A stretch of DNA of 64,000 nt from Siniperca chuatsi (lineage: Eukaryota > Chordata > Actinopteri > Centrarchiformes > Sinipercidae), in assembly GCF_020085105.1 (NCBI RefSeq), contig NC_058062.1, positions 844,001-908,000 on the forward strand, in the 5' to 3' direction. Numbering within the stretch: the stretch's first letter is position 1; every line of letters begins with the position of its first letter. Made by a program: the position numbers and the translations under genes. Under the pieces are notes generated by a model that saw only the letters and a list, made by a program, of their open reading frames with translations, was not told where the DNA came from and searched no databases. Below are positions 14,404 to 27,965 of this stretch, one piece after another.

Positions 14404-16436
14404 GTCCCGAAAATAAACTCAAATCTGATTTGCGGTCAGTCGAAGGATTCAAAGATACTGAAGTCGACGCCCTCGCGTCGATGTGTCGCCACGGCAGCGA
14501 CAGCTCAGCTGAAACTGGTCCTGCAGTAAATCCTCCTCCAGGAAGGTTATAACGTTCGGTTCGTGCTGAAACCGACCCGTGTTTCTGTCATTTTGTCCAC
14601 CGCGTCTGTATGAACGAGTTAAACTACAGAAACGCACCTCCGTGTGCGACGCAACACCTCGTCCTCCGTGACGACCCTACAGGCGAATCGGCACAAACCG
14701 ATCGTTGGATTTCTCGCAGTAGTTTCAGCTGTACCTGAAGAGCTGGACGCCGAGCGCGGTCCAGGAGATCCGGTAGAACCGGGTGCGTGTTGAAAACATC
14801 AAAATAAAGGCTGTGTTTAAATAAAAACACAGTTGCAGTTATTGTAATTGTGCAGCTTCCACATGTTTAAACGCGCAGCTTAATAAGGGCTTAATATCCG
14901 GAGCGCTATGGAAACGAGGTCACGAGGTCAAAAGAGGTGAGAGACGATCAACTTTATCAGCAGGAAGCTGCTCGCTAGTTTTAAATGAACACCAACACAC
15001 ACAGAGGCCGAGAGGACTTTGCTTATTTAAATAAACTCTGTGAATGATGAAATCTGTGCGTCTGACGCATGTGTGCTAATAAAGCTCTTTATATTGAATC
15101 CGTGAGAACACACGTGTGTGCATGCGTGTTTATGAGCAAATGAATCAGATTAACGTGAGTGAATGAACACAGAGAGCCTGCAGCTCTGCACACGGGGGGG
15201 GGGAGGAAGAGAGAGATGGTGGATGAGACGGGGAGGAAGAGGAGGAAAAGATGGAGGAGAGAAGGGGGGATGGGTGATGCCGGAGGAAGAGAGAGAGCGA
15301 GCAGTACTTACAGGATGGGGGAGGGGAGAGAGAGACGGGACTGCTGCACTGTAAAACATACATGTTAAAATAACTACAAGGTGTCGGAATAAAGAAATCA
15401 GGAAAGAGAAAGTGAAAATGAGCGACGAGCAAACAAAACGCTCACAGCAACGGAGGACGGGTTTCCCTTCATGTCGCAGATCCCTGGATTCGTTTCTGTA
15501 TCCGACGCTGAGATATAATCTGAGCAGCGAGCAGCGATGGTATCTGAGGTAACCTGGAACTGTGCACGTTCAAATGTGAGAGATTTTCTTTATTCTATAT
15601 CGTTTATATAAAGCGTCCATCTTTACTGGGGCGTGATGATTTCACATTTTTTAGTTTTTGAGCCCGTTAGTTGGAGAAAGTTTCTGTCTTTCTCTTTTCT
15701 TCTTAAACGTATTCAGATAACTCAAGTAAAAAGTAACGGTACCCAGTTTGAACTTAGACCTGCACGGATGTGGAAATACTAAAGTACCTGAAAACTGTAC
15801 TTTGCACTCAGGAAAGTCTAGCTGAGTGGCTGCCAGCCTGAGGGCCGGGCCCCTGCAGGGGTCCGCAGACACACCTGAACGTCACAAAATGGTTAAAGAC
15901 ACGAGAAGGAAAATTACACAAAATTCTGTTTAGTTTTTGTGAGTTTTTTTTTTTTTATTATTGTTTTCTTGTGAAACGCAGAAAACTTTCATCTTGTAAA
16001 AATCATTCAAAAGAAAAACAGCTTTAATTTCATTCCTTGATTTTTAAAAAGTCACAAGCCAGAAAGGTTTGGAGCCGCCGGTCTAATCTGAGGTAGAAAA
16101 CTGGGAGGTAAGTTCTTAAGTTATTATTATTATAATGAACAAGAAGCGATCATGGTCTGAAACTGTGAATCCATTTCAGGCCAAACTAAGAAAAACTACA
16201 TGCATGTTTTTTACAGTGTACTTCAGCCTGGGGGGCCGTCTGACGGACGGCAGGTCAGATTTGCCCCGTTCCCGCCTCCACCCACATCTCATCACATGAC
16301 CACCACCCATCCTGCCCTCACACCCCTTTTCCTTTCGCCCCTCCCTCCCTTCTTATTCTCTTTCCATTTTGTCTTTTCCTTCACTTCCTTCCTTTCGTTT
16401 TAATTTATTTTCCTTTTTATTCTTTCCTTCCCTTTA

Positions 16437-16917
16437 TGTCCTTCCTCTCTCCCTCCCCCCCCTCTCCCCCCCCCCCTCTCCCCTCTCCCTCACCCCCCCT
16501 CTCCCTCACCCCCCTCTCCCTCTCCCTCTCTCGTCCTCTCCCCCTCCCTCTCCCTCTCTCTCTCCCCCCTGTCTTTCTCTCTCTTCCTCTCTCTCCCTCT
16601 CCCCCTTCCTCTCCCTCCTCTCTCTCTCCCTCTCCTTCCCCTCTCTCTCCTTCTCCCCCTCCCTCTCCCCCTCTTCCTCTCTCTCCTTCTCCTCTCTCCC
16701 CCTCTCTTCCTCTCCCCCTTCCTCTCCCTCCTCTCTCTCTCTCTCCTCTCTCCCTCCTCTCTCTCTCTCTCTCCCTCCTCCCCTCTCCTCTCCCTCCTCT
16801 CTCTCTCTCTCCTCTCCCTCTCCTCTCCCCTCCTCTCCCTCCCCTCTTCCTCTCCCCTCTCTTCCTCTCTCCCCCTTCCTCTCTCCCTCTCCCTCTCTCC
16901 CCCTCTCTCCCTCTCCC

Positions 16918-16971
<54 letters not shown>

Positions 16972-17598
16972 CCCTCTCTCCTCTCCTCTCTCTCCTCTCT
17001 CTCCTCTCTCTCCTTCTCCTCTCTCCTTCTCCCCCTCCCTCCCTCCCCCCTCTTCCTCTCCTCCCCTCCCTCTTCCTCTCTCTCCTCTCCCTCTCTCTCC
17101 CCCTCTCTCTCTCTCCCCTCTCCTCTCTCCTCTCCCTCTCCTCCTCTCCCCCTCTTCTCTCTCCCCCCCTCTCCTCTCTCTCCTTCTCCCTCTCTCCCCT
17201 CTCTCTCCTCTCTCTCTCTCTCTCCCTCTCCCTCCCTCTCCTCTCTCTCCTCTCTCCTCTCTCTCCCTCTCTCCCCTCTCCCTCCCCTCTCTCTCTCTCT
17301 CTCTCTCCTCTCCCCTCCCTCTCCCTCCCCTCTCTCTCTCTCTCCTCTCCTCTCTCCCCTCTCTCTCCTCCTCTCCCTCCCCTCCCCCCCCTCTCTCTCC
17401 TCTCCCCTCCTCTTCCTCCTCCCCTCTCCTCCTCTCCCTCTTCCTCTCTCTCTTTCCTCTCTCCCCCTCCCCCTTCCTCTCCTCCTCCCTCCCCTCTCTC
17501 TCCTCTCTCCCTCTCCCTCTCTCTCCTCTCTTCTCTCCCCCTCTCCCCTCCCTCCTCTCTCCTCTCCTCTCCCCCTCTCTCTCTTCTTCCTCCCTCCC
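16437..17598. repeat. 1.16-kb CT-rich polypyrimidine tract
   Basis: Almost uninterrupted C and T on the plus strand (mixtures of CTCTCC, CCCTCT and CTCTCT), so the stx1b sense strand is all purine. Such tracts can form intramolecular triplexes. The Ser/Pro/Leu frames of 420 and 520 codons on plus and the Arg/Glu/Gly frames on minus are artefacts. Confidence 0.95.
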
Positions 17599-18229
17599 CC
17601 CATGTCATGCAGACTTAAATCAGGACGTTGACCTCAGGTGTCAGAGTGTGTTTCTGATGCCAGTAGAGTGTGTGTGTTTTTGCATGCATGGATACACACA
17701 CTGTGTATCTGTGTGTGTGTGTGTGTTAGCAGTACAGCATGCCAGCAGCGAGCCGTGTTACCCACAATCCACTGGGATCTCTGGCTCTACCCAGAGTCCA
17801 TCTGTGCTCTCTGTGACCGCTCGCTCACGTTCGCTCAAACACACAAAATTCACTTTAATCGCTCAGATTTTTAAAAGCTTTTATCAGACAAACGCATCTT
17901 TGATTTTTCTAATATTACAAACAAAACTAAATTCAGTTTTCATTTTTCAGGAGTGCGTTTTGTCAGATTCCTATTCTGCTTTTCGCTCTTATAAATAAAC
18001 GTGACACCGTTTATATACAGTGAATTAAACTGTGTGTTAGACTGACTGATAATAATGTCCACACGCCTCCTGGTCAACATTACACTCATTCCTCCGCAGC
18101 GAGCCGCGCACCAGGGTTTCTCCTGACTCCCTCTAAACGTAAACCTGTAGTCTGGTTACAGACGTCCTCTGCATCCTGACCAAACTACAGAAGAGTCCGG
18201 ATAAAAGACGAATGACATCAAACCATCCT

Positions 18230-18230
<1 letters not shown>

Positions 18231-18262
<32 letters not shown>
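18231..18262. repeat. (AC)n microsatellite
   Basis: Sixteen AC units. Confidence 0.95.
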
Positions 18263-18265
<3 letters not shown>

Positions 18266-18355
18266 CTGTCTTCTTTCTTTATTTCTTTGGGTCTATAAAT
18301 AAACGGTCGACTTGTTCTCTGCTGAGGAGACGCCAGAGGGACTAACGGGGGAAAT

Positions 18356-18680
18356 AAAGAGACGGAGGAAAAGGAAAGAGAGAAAGGAAGGAAGGAAGAA
18401 AGGGGCTTTTATGGGGGCTGGTAATGGACAGGGAGGTGGAGTTGAGGAGGTGAGAGAGGAGGAAGGGTGGAGGAGGAGGGAGGATTAAAGGGAAGGAGAG
18501 AAGGAGGTGGATTAATATTTGACAGGAGAGAAGAAGTGAAAGGGGCGAGGAGGGACAGGTTTGGGGGGGGCAGGAAAGAGGAGGAGGATGGAAAAGAGAG
18601 GAGGAGGGAGGAGGACAAGAGTGAGGTTTAGCGGAGGAGGAGAAGGGGAGGATGAAGGGAGGTGAAGAGGGAGAAAGGTG
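18356..18680. repeat. purine-rich GGAGGA/GGAAGG tract
   Basis: About 320 bp strongly biased to G and A on the plus strand without a fixed period. It resembles a decayed counterpart of the GGA and CT tracts elsewhere in the intron. Confidence 0.7.
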
Positions 18681-19143
18681 GGAGGAGAGCCAGCCGTGGA
18701 TGTATGAAGGAGGACTGGGTAACCTGTTCAAACATGGCGTCCCAGTCAGTCCTGTGAAAGTTGCTCACGCTTCACACAGAGCATGCTCAGTAGAGACTTC
18801 CTGTTGGCTCGCCTCACACATGAATGGGATAAAATTATTTAATAAAACGGCTCCTGTAGACTTTCTAAATGTTACGGGGACGAACGGATCAAAATTCTGG
18901 TAATAAAAAGAGTTCCGAGAGATTGTGGGGAAAAATGCTTTTTATCACTTTATAAAGTTTGAATGTACGCACAATATTATAACCCCGAAGCCTGATTAGA
19001 GAAAGCAGGTTTGTTTACACGAGTCTTAATCACCAGTAACCATGGTAACGTCAGCGCAGGTAAATGTCCGACCCTCCTGCATCATCAGAGAGCTTGTAAA
19101 CCTTACGAGGTTTTCACCCGACAGTGAGCGTGTGCTGGTATGA

Positions 19144-19145
<2 letters not shown>

Positions 19146-19186
<41 letters not shown>
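19146..19186. repeat. (CA)n microsatellite
   Basis: About twenty CA units, with a smaller (GT)n run near 19,281-19,301. Confidence 0.95.
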
Positions 19187-19188
<2 letters not shown>

Positions 19189-20109
19189 CCGCCTGCCAGC
19201 CGCCACCCGACTAAAAGAAGAAGATTATCTATTGATTTCATGACTCATTGCATTCTGGGAAAACAGTTACATTACACAGAGTGTGTGTGTGTGTGTGTGT
19301 GTCTCCTCTACTACTAATTATAATCATTTCAGTCCGGTTAGTGACGAGTCTTACACTAACTAGGTCTGACATCTTTTATCCATAGTTTGAACTTTCCTTT
19401 GGATCAATCATCCCGATCTGTTGTAAGATTATTATTGTTCTCTTTGATAATGTAAAATGGTATAGTCAATAGTCATGACCCCGAAGCATCTGAGGTGTTT
19501 AGTGAAAGCTAAGACATATAGAGAGAGTGCCTGAACACCTCGGTAGTTAAAACTGTGAAATTCAGTTAATTTAAATGGAGTCGCTGCGATCAGATTCACT
19601 CGGGGAGGTGACGTAACTTTGTGTTGAGCTTTCCCACAGAGTTCAATGTTGGTGAGCGTTTGACACCTGAACAGAGATGCTGACAAAGTACAAACTATCT
19701 GGGTGTTCGTATTGTGTTACATTAAATATTGATACTAGTGCTGATAATTATACCTGAGTTTTAGTATTGACATCAAATGACATCATTTGCCTTCCAAAAC
19801 CGTTACAAATCACTGTTGGAAGCTTAAATCAGTTTTATGATTTATCAGGTTAAGGATTGGTTTAGCCACAAAAACTACTTGGTTATGTTTGGCAAAAGAT
19901 CAAGGTTTGGGTTAAAATAAGGACTTGGTTAAGGGACAGATTGTCGTCATGGTTACAAGAAACCAGTGTTGACTGTTGGTAGGAAGCGGAAAGCGAACAG
20001 CCGTTAAAGTCTGATGTTTTATCCTCCGGACGACAAGAGTCACAATTTGAACGTAAACATGTGCGTTTGCTGAAACGACTGATGATGTCATTTGTCTTGA
20101 TAAGACCGA

Positions 20110-20222
20110 CTCCCAGGACAGAAACTATTTTGTCTCACTTGGCAGCTCTCCATCCGAGCAGAGCAACATGACGTGAGGAGTTCCCCAAGGCTCAGTCCTG
20201 GGTCCTCTGTTATTTAATTTTT
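20110..20222 (+). pseudogene. LINE reverse-transcriptase fragment, 5' half of catalytic region
   Basis: The plus strand reads GVPQGSVLGPLLFN at 20,176-20,217, a well-known motif of non-LTR retrotransposon reverse transcriptases of the L2/CR1 type. The codon before the motif, usually Cys or Arg, is a TGA stop. The short upstream stretch fits the same domain. The continuation expected after LLFN is absent here but appears near 23,145 in the same orientation. Confidence 0.75.
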
Positions 20223-23144
20223 TACTTATCCAGTATTTCTTCATATGTTTTTACCTTTTTAATGTTTTAAGTCTGTATTTCCTGCCTGCTTTATTTACAG
20301 CATTTTGAATATGGGCTCATAATCCCAAACGCCACTATGAGCATGTGATGTGACATTATGAAAAATGTGAAGGAACTCATCGCCGCTGGACAACGAAGAT
20401 TAAAGGTTTACAAAGAGAAAAACGACCCGAATTAAAACAGCACAGTCACAAACTACAAAACAAAAACTTAAAACAGTGTTTCAGTTTCCTGAAACATCTG
20501 TTAAATTCCACTAGTGGGACATGTGACTGGGTTTCAAGTAAGTATTGATCAGGCATTGATGAATCACCAATAAGCATCACAGCTGTGTTACACAATCAGG
20601 GCTTCTCCACTGAGTATTGATTGTTGAACATGGTTATATCTGTGATTTATTTAAAGCCATGAACACGTTTAGTGTTTAGTTTGAAGTGTTTTTAATGTGA
20701 TAAAGGGTTCGTGATCACTTGTAATATTTTCATATTGGGGTTGAGAATATCGTTGTTTGAAATTCACTTAAAGAATATAAAAAGCCACATTTTACACAAA
20801 CATCCCCATAATCTGTGAAACTAGGAATTCTGAGAGAATAAATCACATTATTTCTGTATTTTCTAAAATTCATGTACAAAGTGGGTGAAGTGCTTTTTTC
20901 GGAGTTGACCCTCTACTACCTGCTGACGATCATAAGGGCCCCGAACGACCAAACAACAAACCTTAAAAATCCCAAAACCATCATTAAACCTTCATTAAAC
21001 ACCGAGGTCCCCTCTGAAGACACAATTTGAAAAAAAAGATTTTTAAAAAGCTGCAGTGAAGCCAAATTAAACTGCGAGTGTGTTTCTAAAGAGCAAATAG
21101 CTAATTAAGAAGATGAAGCTGTATTGGTTTATTGACTGATGGGAGGTCAACACATAAAGAAAGATACAGTGAGACACTAAGATGCACATAAACACACGCC
21201 TGCACTTGTGGGCTCAATTATATTGATGTTTGTTTGATATATTTGTTCTTTAAAACAACAAACAGGTAAAGGGTCAGTAACTGTAAATTACATCAATGAA
21301 CATACTTAGTTACATTCCAGGTCTATAAACTACTGAAGCATTAAGCTAAGCTATGCTATGCTGAGCAAAAATAAACCACTTGAAGCCACAACAAACTGTG
21401 CTGTGAAAAGTTCAACCTCAGAAACATAACATCAACTCAGGTAACACTAAAATTCACCAGTAAACCACAAACTAAACCGTTCACTGCGTTAAGCTAATTT
21501 AACACAAACTGCACAAACTACTTTAAAATCAGAGTATACTAATTGTTAAAACCAATTAATTAATAAAGTAATTATTCTTCTTCTATCATTAAAATGAGAT
21601 AATACATAAATGCACCAAACCATGTCGCTAAACTACTCTCTGCGCTAAGCTAAGCTACCATGAACCAATTCAAAACAATGCTGACAAAAGATCTAAAAAC
21701 GTTTGAACCAGACTGAGTCTGCAGCCATGCTAGCAGCTCTGTGAGGCTGTACTGAGACAAAGCAGTGCTTTGAGCTAAATGCTAACAGCAGCATGCTAAC
21801 ATCTTCACAATGACAATGCTAACATGCTAATGTTTAGCAGGTGTACCATGTTCACCATCTTAGTTTAGCGTGTTAGCATGCTAACATTAGCTAATTAGCA
21901 ATAGCAAAATCTGATCTGAAATGAACCAGACAACATTAAAATAGACGTACAGCTAAACTCCTAACTCTGCTAAGCTAAAGTCAACCTCTGAAGTTTAGAT
22001 ACATTTCATGCAGACTTCTCCTGGTTCCTCTTCAGCACCTCCCCTGTTGTCACGCCTGGATGATCCGGCTGCAGTTGCTCAGATGATGAAGATAAATGAC
22101 TTACTTCCTGTCTCTCTCCCAGTATTTAAACCTGTATACACACTGTTAGTGGTTAGATTCACGCAAACAGGCCTCACCTCTCTAAACTGGGTCACCTGAT
22201 TTCCACTCCATTAACTCATTCATCCTCCGCTCCTCTTCACTCCTCCTTTTCTCTGGCCTCTATCTGCCTTTAGATAACAGATGGGCGGTGAATCTAAACC
22301 ATGTTTCTGGGGAGAGAGAGAAGGTGGGGGAGGGATGCACAATGCAAATGGTCGTGGTAATAATAATAGGAATGATAGTGATAGGAATAATAATGATAAT
22401 AATAGTAATAAGACTAATAATAACAAAATTTTATCATATTATTATGATATTATTAGATGTATTAGATTGTAATAATTATAATGAGAACAAGAACGCTTTA
22501 TTTAGGACACCAAGGTCATGTCCTCTGTGCAAGGGTTTACACACGGTGGGCTTCATAGTAAAATGAAGAGATTCAATGTGGGGAAGGCTTGAAAACTGCT
22601 TTTAGATTTTTATATTGGAAGATAAAATTTACAGAAAATATATGAAGGAAGAATTAAATGCAGAAAACATTTCAAATAATTAGAAAAATTCTCTTTAAGA
22701 TGGCTGGAAACATTTCTTAGGTTTGGTTTCACTGGGCTTGTTTGGACTCATGACCCACATCACCCTCCAGATTAATATTATTTCTTAGCTTTTAATTAAT
22801 ATCTTTGTGTGAAATGCTGTTTTGTCTGCGTGGTGTAATAATGAGCCTCCAGCAGGTTTTCCTCCAGTAATTAATCACATGAAAGCAGCTCAGGAGAGTG
22901 AAAATTAAATTCATCCTTTAGTGTCACGTTCACCTTTTCCTGCTCCGCCGCTGCGTCTCTGGGTGTTTTGTTCTCAGGGGTCGCCCAGTGAAAAGGTTGA
23001 AAGACTTCCAGGCGGAGAGACATTTCCAGAGACAGTGTCTTTGATGTGACCTCGCCATCAGTCATCATTTCTTCTTCTGTTGCTCAGATCTGACAACACA
23101 GACTGCAACAACATATCTGATCTATTCTATTCTTTCCTGAAGGA

Positions 23145-23795
23145 TCAGGTTTAGGCCTTGACAAGCTCCCACCAGCTCAGATAATAGAAAACAACTGAAT
23201 ATCTCACCGTCATTATGCAGACGACACTCAGATTTACGTAACAATGTCATCAGGTGACTCTGGTCCCAAACAAGTAAGTGCACTGAACAAATCAGTGGTT
23301 GGATTGTCTTCAGTTAAACAAAGATAAAACTGAAATAACTGATTTTGGAGCCAAAGATTAAAAGTCTGAGCTGAGCTTCAGTCGCTAACGTTATAGACCA
23401 CAAACCAGACCAGAGATCTGGGTGTAGTCCTGGACTCAGACCTCAATTTCAACATCCACATGAAGACATTTACAAAATCAGCCGACGGTCACCTGGAAGA
23501 ATATATCAAGAATAAATGATTTCTGTCTCAGCAGGATTTAGAAAAAAGTGCCCACGTGTTTGTCTTCAGTTGGCTCGACTACTGTAACACTGTCTTCACA
23601 GGTCTCAGATCAGCTGAGTCCTCACTAAGACCAGGAGAGACCACATCAATCCAGTTCTCAGATCTTTGAAGAACTGACTTTAAAATACTACTGTTGGTTT
23701 ATGAGGCACTGAACGGTTTATTTCTGATCTGCTTCTCTGTTACGAAGCGTCAGACCTCTCAGATGGTCTGGGATCAGGTCTGCTTCCTGTCACAT
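23145..23795 (+). pseudogene. LINE reverse-transcriptase fragment, YADD region onward
   Basis: Reads HYADDTQIYV near 23,212-23,241 (the catalytic YxDD box), then a degraded segment, then LGVVLDSDLNFNIHMK near 23,421-23,468 and LDYCNTVFTGL near 23,576-23,608: the order and motifs of an L2/CR1-like (fish Maui-type) reverse transcriptase C-terminal half. Frameshifts and stops interrupt it, so it is dead. It starts about where the fragment at 20,110-20,222 stops. Confidence 0.8.
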
Positions 23796-24679
23796 AAAGA
23801 TATAAATATCAAAATTATCAGCAGGAGATAAATATACTGAGAATTGTGAAATAAGATTATGGTAATGAAAACGATGTGAAAGTGTAGAGTCATGTAAACT
23901 TCTTGCATATGGCATCCAAATACATCCCACCTAGAATTTCTAGTGCCGCGACCTCCTTTTGTCTTTTTAATGTAAAGATCGTTCTAGAAGATTTTAGAAT
24001 ACTGTTCACGCTGTACTACAGTTTTTTTTAACCTCCTGTTTTAAGAATATAATGTTTTTAGGAGTAAATGATATATATTTGTAATGAAGTCAGTCTGGAG
24101 GAGATGGTGGTAGTTAAATATCTGTAGAATAAAATGTAAATTTACAGACTCACTTTGTGCCTCGTTATCAGTGAATGAAACAGAAAGTGAGTGATATTAG
24201 AACCAAACGTCCTTCAGGATCAATTTACTGTGTTCCTGAAACATTCAGCCGTCCTGGTTCCACTTCCTGTTCCCCAGAGAGAGGTAACATGTGTGTGTTT
24301 TCAGGCTGCAGGTGACAGTGACCCAAATATGATTTCTCTCATGTATGTGACACAGATCTCATTTTTCTTTTTTAATGAACATATGAACAGTAAAGATCCC
24401 ACTTTATAATTGAAGCCATTTGGTGCCCTGTATCCTCCTGAGTGGTATGATTTGGTGCAGTGTGACCTCACTCGGTACATTTTGGAATTCATGCAGTGAC
24501 CTGCTGTCAGTAGTCGGAGCTGCTGGTTCACTGTATTTGAACATTTTCTCTTATTATGATCATCAGTTAGAAACTTTCACTTTCTTTCCTGACAAGCCAC
24601 ATTCTTACTCCCCCTGGTCCTAAAGACTACATTACCCATGAGCTTCAGTGGCTGTTGCTATGGAGGAGAATTCTCTTGA

Positions 24680-25015
24680 GTCTTGCAAAACAAGTCCAAG
24701 TCAAGTCTCAAGTTCGAGGCAAGTCCAACTCTAGTACTAAGTAAATCAAACCAAGTTCATGTTCAGTCTCGAGCGAATCGAAAACAAATTCAAGTCGTTT
24801 GAAACAAGTCCAAGTCGAGATTCAAGGTATTTTAAATAAGTCTGAGTCATTCAAACAGCTCAAGTCTCGAAACGAGGCCAAGACAAGCACTGAGTCAGCC
24901 GAAACAAGTCCTACTGCAGTCTCGAGAGGCAAGTAGTCATTGAAACGAGTCCAGGTCCGGTCTCGAGTCATTAAAGGAAAGTCCAAATCTGATTAGGAAT
25001 CACAAGTAAGTGCTT
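24680..25015. repeat. degenerate AAGTCCAAGTCTCGAG repeat
   Basis: Words such as CAAGTCCAAGTC, AAGTCTCGAG and GAAACAAGTCC recur irregularly for about 330 bp: a decayed minisatellite with a period around 20-25 bp, of a type seen widely in fish DNA. Confidence 0.7.
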
Positions 25016-27183
25016 AAGTACATTTAGCTGATAATGTTTTTTTACTACTTCAAATTTTAAATGCAGAATTTTTACCTTGAAGTATTTTTTACTTTAAATC
25101 AAACTATCTGAATACGTCTTCTTCCAGTCATGTTGCCCCTCACACAGAAGTAACCAGCCTCGAGTCGTGCTGCTTCATTTCCTTCACTGTCATGTTTTTC
25201 CTTGAACTTTTGAGTATGAGGTAATGGCAGCACACAGCTTTTGCTTCCTGTCAGGCATTAGCTGCAGGAATCTATTTAAAGGAAGGGCACACTCCGGCTG
25301 AGGGAGGTGAGGCAGAGTTTGCACTACTTAGTTCAGCCATCTACCAACCTTTTAATGCCTTAATTCAATTCAATAACTGCCTGTAATGACTTTGGGCCAG
25401 GACTATTTATACTGCATTCCCTCCACTGGTTCTAATACAGGACCACTACACATATACAGTAGTAGAGCAGAAGGGTTTCAAACCTGAAAACAGCTCTGTG
25501 CTACCCAGGTGCCCATAAACAAGCCACAAACCACTCACCTGATAACTCAGTGTGTCTGGATGGGAGCCATGCAAACAGTAAAAGTCAGCACAGCAGCTAG
25601 AAAGGGATTCTATGATTTCCTCACAACAGTTTCCATTAGAATTAGTTTTTTTTATATACAGGTATATATTTACACCAGCTGCATCAATATAAACCCCAAA
25701 AACATTACTTTTTTTTGTTTTACTTTGACAAACATTTCTCAGAGGCGGAGCTGCTCTGGAGGCAGAAATAAACTCATTGGTTGGCTAACACCTGAGCAGG
25801 TGGAAACAAATAACCACAGCACCCGTCAGAGGTATGATCAGAATTTAAATTAAAATGATAAATGATTATGACGTGTTGTTTTCAGTCATTTATGACTGAA
25901 TTTTTGCCATTTTCACTTGGGCCTCAGTTTAGCATTATGGAGCTGGAACAAATGTGGTACTTTGGCTCCGCCCACTGAGGTTTCCAATAGAGTTGTGAAG
26001 TGGGAGGAGCAAGTTTGGTTCCTTCCGTAAAAGTCCCATTCATGTTTCTCATGGCTGACAGTCTTGGATGGACACGAAACTCTCCTGGTTGAATCATGAC
26101 AACAAAAATATCTGGTTCTTTCATAAAAAGTCAAAGCTACAAGAAGCCTGCGGACATAAAAACTGAAGGAGTGAAGTCAACTGCGACTCCCAGGGTGCAT
26201 TTCACTAACAGCCAATCACAGAGCTGAAGCTACAGATTACAGTTTGGAGAAACCTGATAAAACATTCAGAAGTTTAAATCAGTTTACTTTTCTTATTTCT
26301 GGGTCAGTTTTGGATTAATTCAGTAACCATGGCGACGTGTTTTGTTCCCGACTGCAATGACGAAGCGTTCACTAGAGCTCTGATTCACACCTCTGACTGG
26401 CTTCTTCTCCATGGCAACGGCAGCGGAGGCTCATGGGTATTGTAGTATTTAGAGCTGTCCACCAAACTGACAGAAAAAAACCCTGATTTCTCAAAAACAA
26501 AAGTTGAAATTCTTAAAAACTGAGAGCCACAACATGAACATATATCAGTCACGTTTCTATGTTTAGGGACATTAAAGCGATCATGAAAATAACATTTACA
26601 GTGTTGAATAACCAGAACCAGTGACTCTTCACACGTCTCAACTCAATTAAAATGATTCCTTCCTGAAAATCACTTTTGTCTCAAACTGTTAATTAAAGTT
26701 TTCTGAAAACAGCAAAGAACAGAACATTCAGGGTCAATAGAAACGCATTTAATGCTGTTTAATCCTGAGCTGAGATAACCATTCATCATCCAAGAGGAAG
26801 ACGAAATAAAACCTTTCCCATCCTGACTGTGTGACTCAGAGGCCGACGACAGGAGCTCACACATGTTTTCCTATCAGACCTGTGACATCAGCATGACATC
26901 ACTGCTTCGCCATCAGTCTGCTGCCGCATGGAAACAGAGACGAGGACGAACCTGGCCTGTATTCAACACACCAAAAAAAACAACAGCTTTCCCAGCTCCT
27001 GATTGATTAAAACGGGCTGCCGTCTGATTGGTTGAACAAATAAATTAATATTTGGCTGTTGAATTAATAAAATAAATCAGCCTCAGAGGTTCAGAGGATA
27101 TGAAGAGGAGGATGTTTGCTGCTGTTACGAGGCTGCTCAGTGAGCTGTGGAGGGGGGAGGGGTACATCTATAATACATGAGAA

Positions 27184-27280
27184 CACACACACACACACAC
27201 ACGAGAGGGCAGGGACGATTTCAGGGCCGTTAAATGTAGATGCTGCCATAAATCACATGACCAGCCTCCTACTGACCAAT

Positions 27281-27311
<31 letters not shown>
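27184..27311. repeat. two short (CA)n runs
   Basis: CA runs at about 27,184-27,203 and 27,289-27,311 flank an 85-bp unique segment. Confidence 0.9.
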
Positions 27312-27312
<1 letters not shown>

Positions 27313-27359
27313 CGGATTGTCTTCAGTCAGCAGATACTGCATGTTCAATATTAGGTAGG

Positions 27360-27965
27360 AGGAGGGTTTGTGTGCTTTTTGTACGTCTATCTTTGTGAGG
27401 ACCAGTTTTTAGACCTGGAAAGTGAGGACACATGAGTGAAAACATATTTCTGACAGCTTTTAAACTTTTTGGAACGTGGAGATATTGTGAAAAGTGAGGA
27501 CGTCTTTGGTCAGTTGGACATTTTTGGAAAGTGGGTACAGTAAAGACAGACAACAACACTCAAGGACAAGGACATTTTTGGAAGATTGGAAAGCGACATT
27601 TTTTAGAAAGTGAAGACGTTTTTGTACAAACATTTCTGAAGGAGCTCTGAGCTTTATTCTCCAGTTTTATCAGTTTCATTAAATTCTAGCTCATTTTAAC
27701 CTTTTGTTTTATTTTACTCTTCTAAAATCTTCTTTATATATATCGTTTTATATTGCAATGCCTTTTTACGTCTTATGTAAGACACTTGTCTTGTTGCTGA
27801 AAGGTGCTGGACAAAATGACTTCACTTCTTCAAAGGCCTGATGATTGAGACTTTTAAGGGTTACGGTTAAAATTAGGTCTAGTTTAACGTTAGGGTTAGG
27901 GACTCGGGCATGAATTTTGACAATGAAGGCCCTCACAAGTCTAGAAGTACAAATGTGTGGATTTG
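27360..27965. repeat. interspersed fish repeat with GTGAGGACC motifs
   Basis: Begins TTTGTGAGGACCAGTTTTTAG, passes through degenerate TTTTGGAAAGTGAGGAC tandem units, then a block containing GTTAGGGTTAGGGA and CCTCACAAGTCTAG. The head and tail (GTGAGGACC and its inverted relative CCCTCACAA) resemble a dispersed element of teleosts. The class is not assigned. Confidence 0.55.

Noticed and set aside
13967..14552. Poly-Leu, poly-Arg/Lys and poly-Glu frames
   Set aside because: By-products of the GGA tract; no flanking coding sequence.
16369..17998. Ser/Pro/Leu-rich frames of 420 and 520 codons, and Arg/Glu-rich minus frames
   Set aside because: By-products of the CT tract.
26328..26450. ATG followed by MATCFVPDCNDEAF, which resembles the beginning of a THAP zinc finger
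   Set aside because: Only the first cysteine pair is suggested; the frame ends after about 38 residues without the later THAP motifs. It may be a scrap of a DNA transposon, but I cannot support it.
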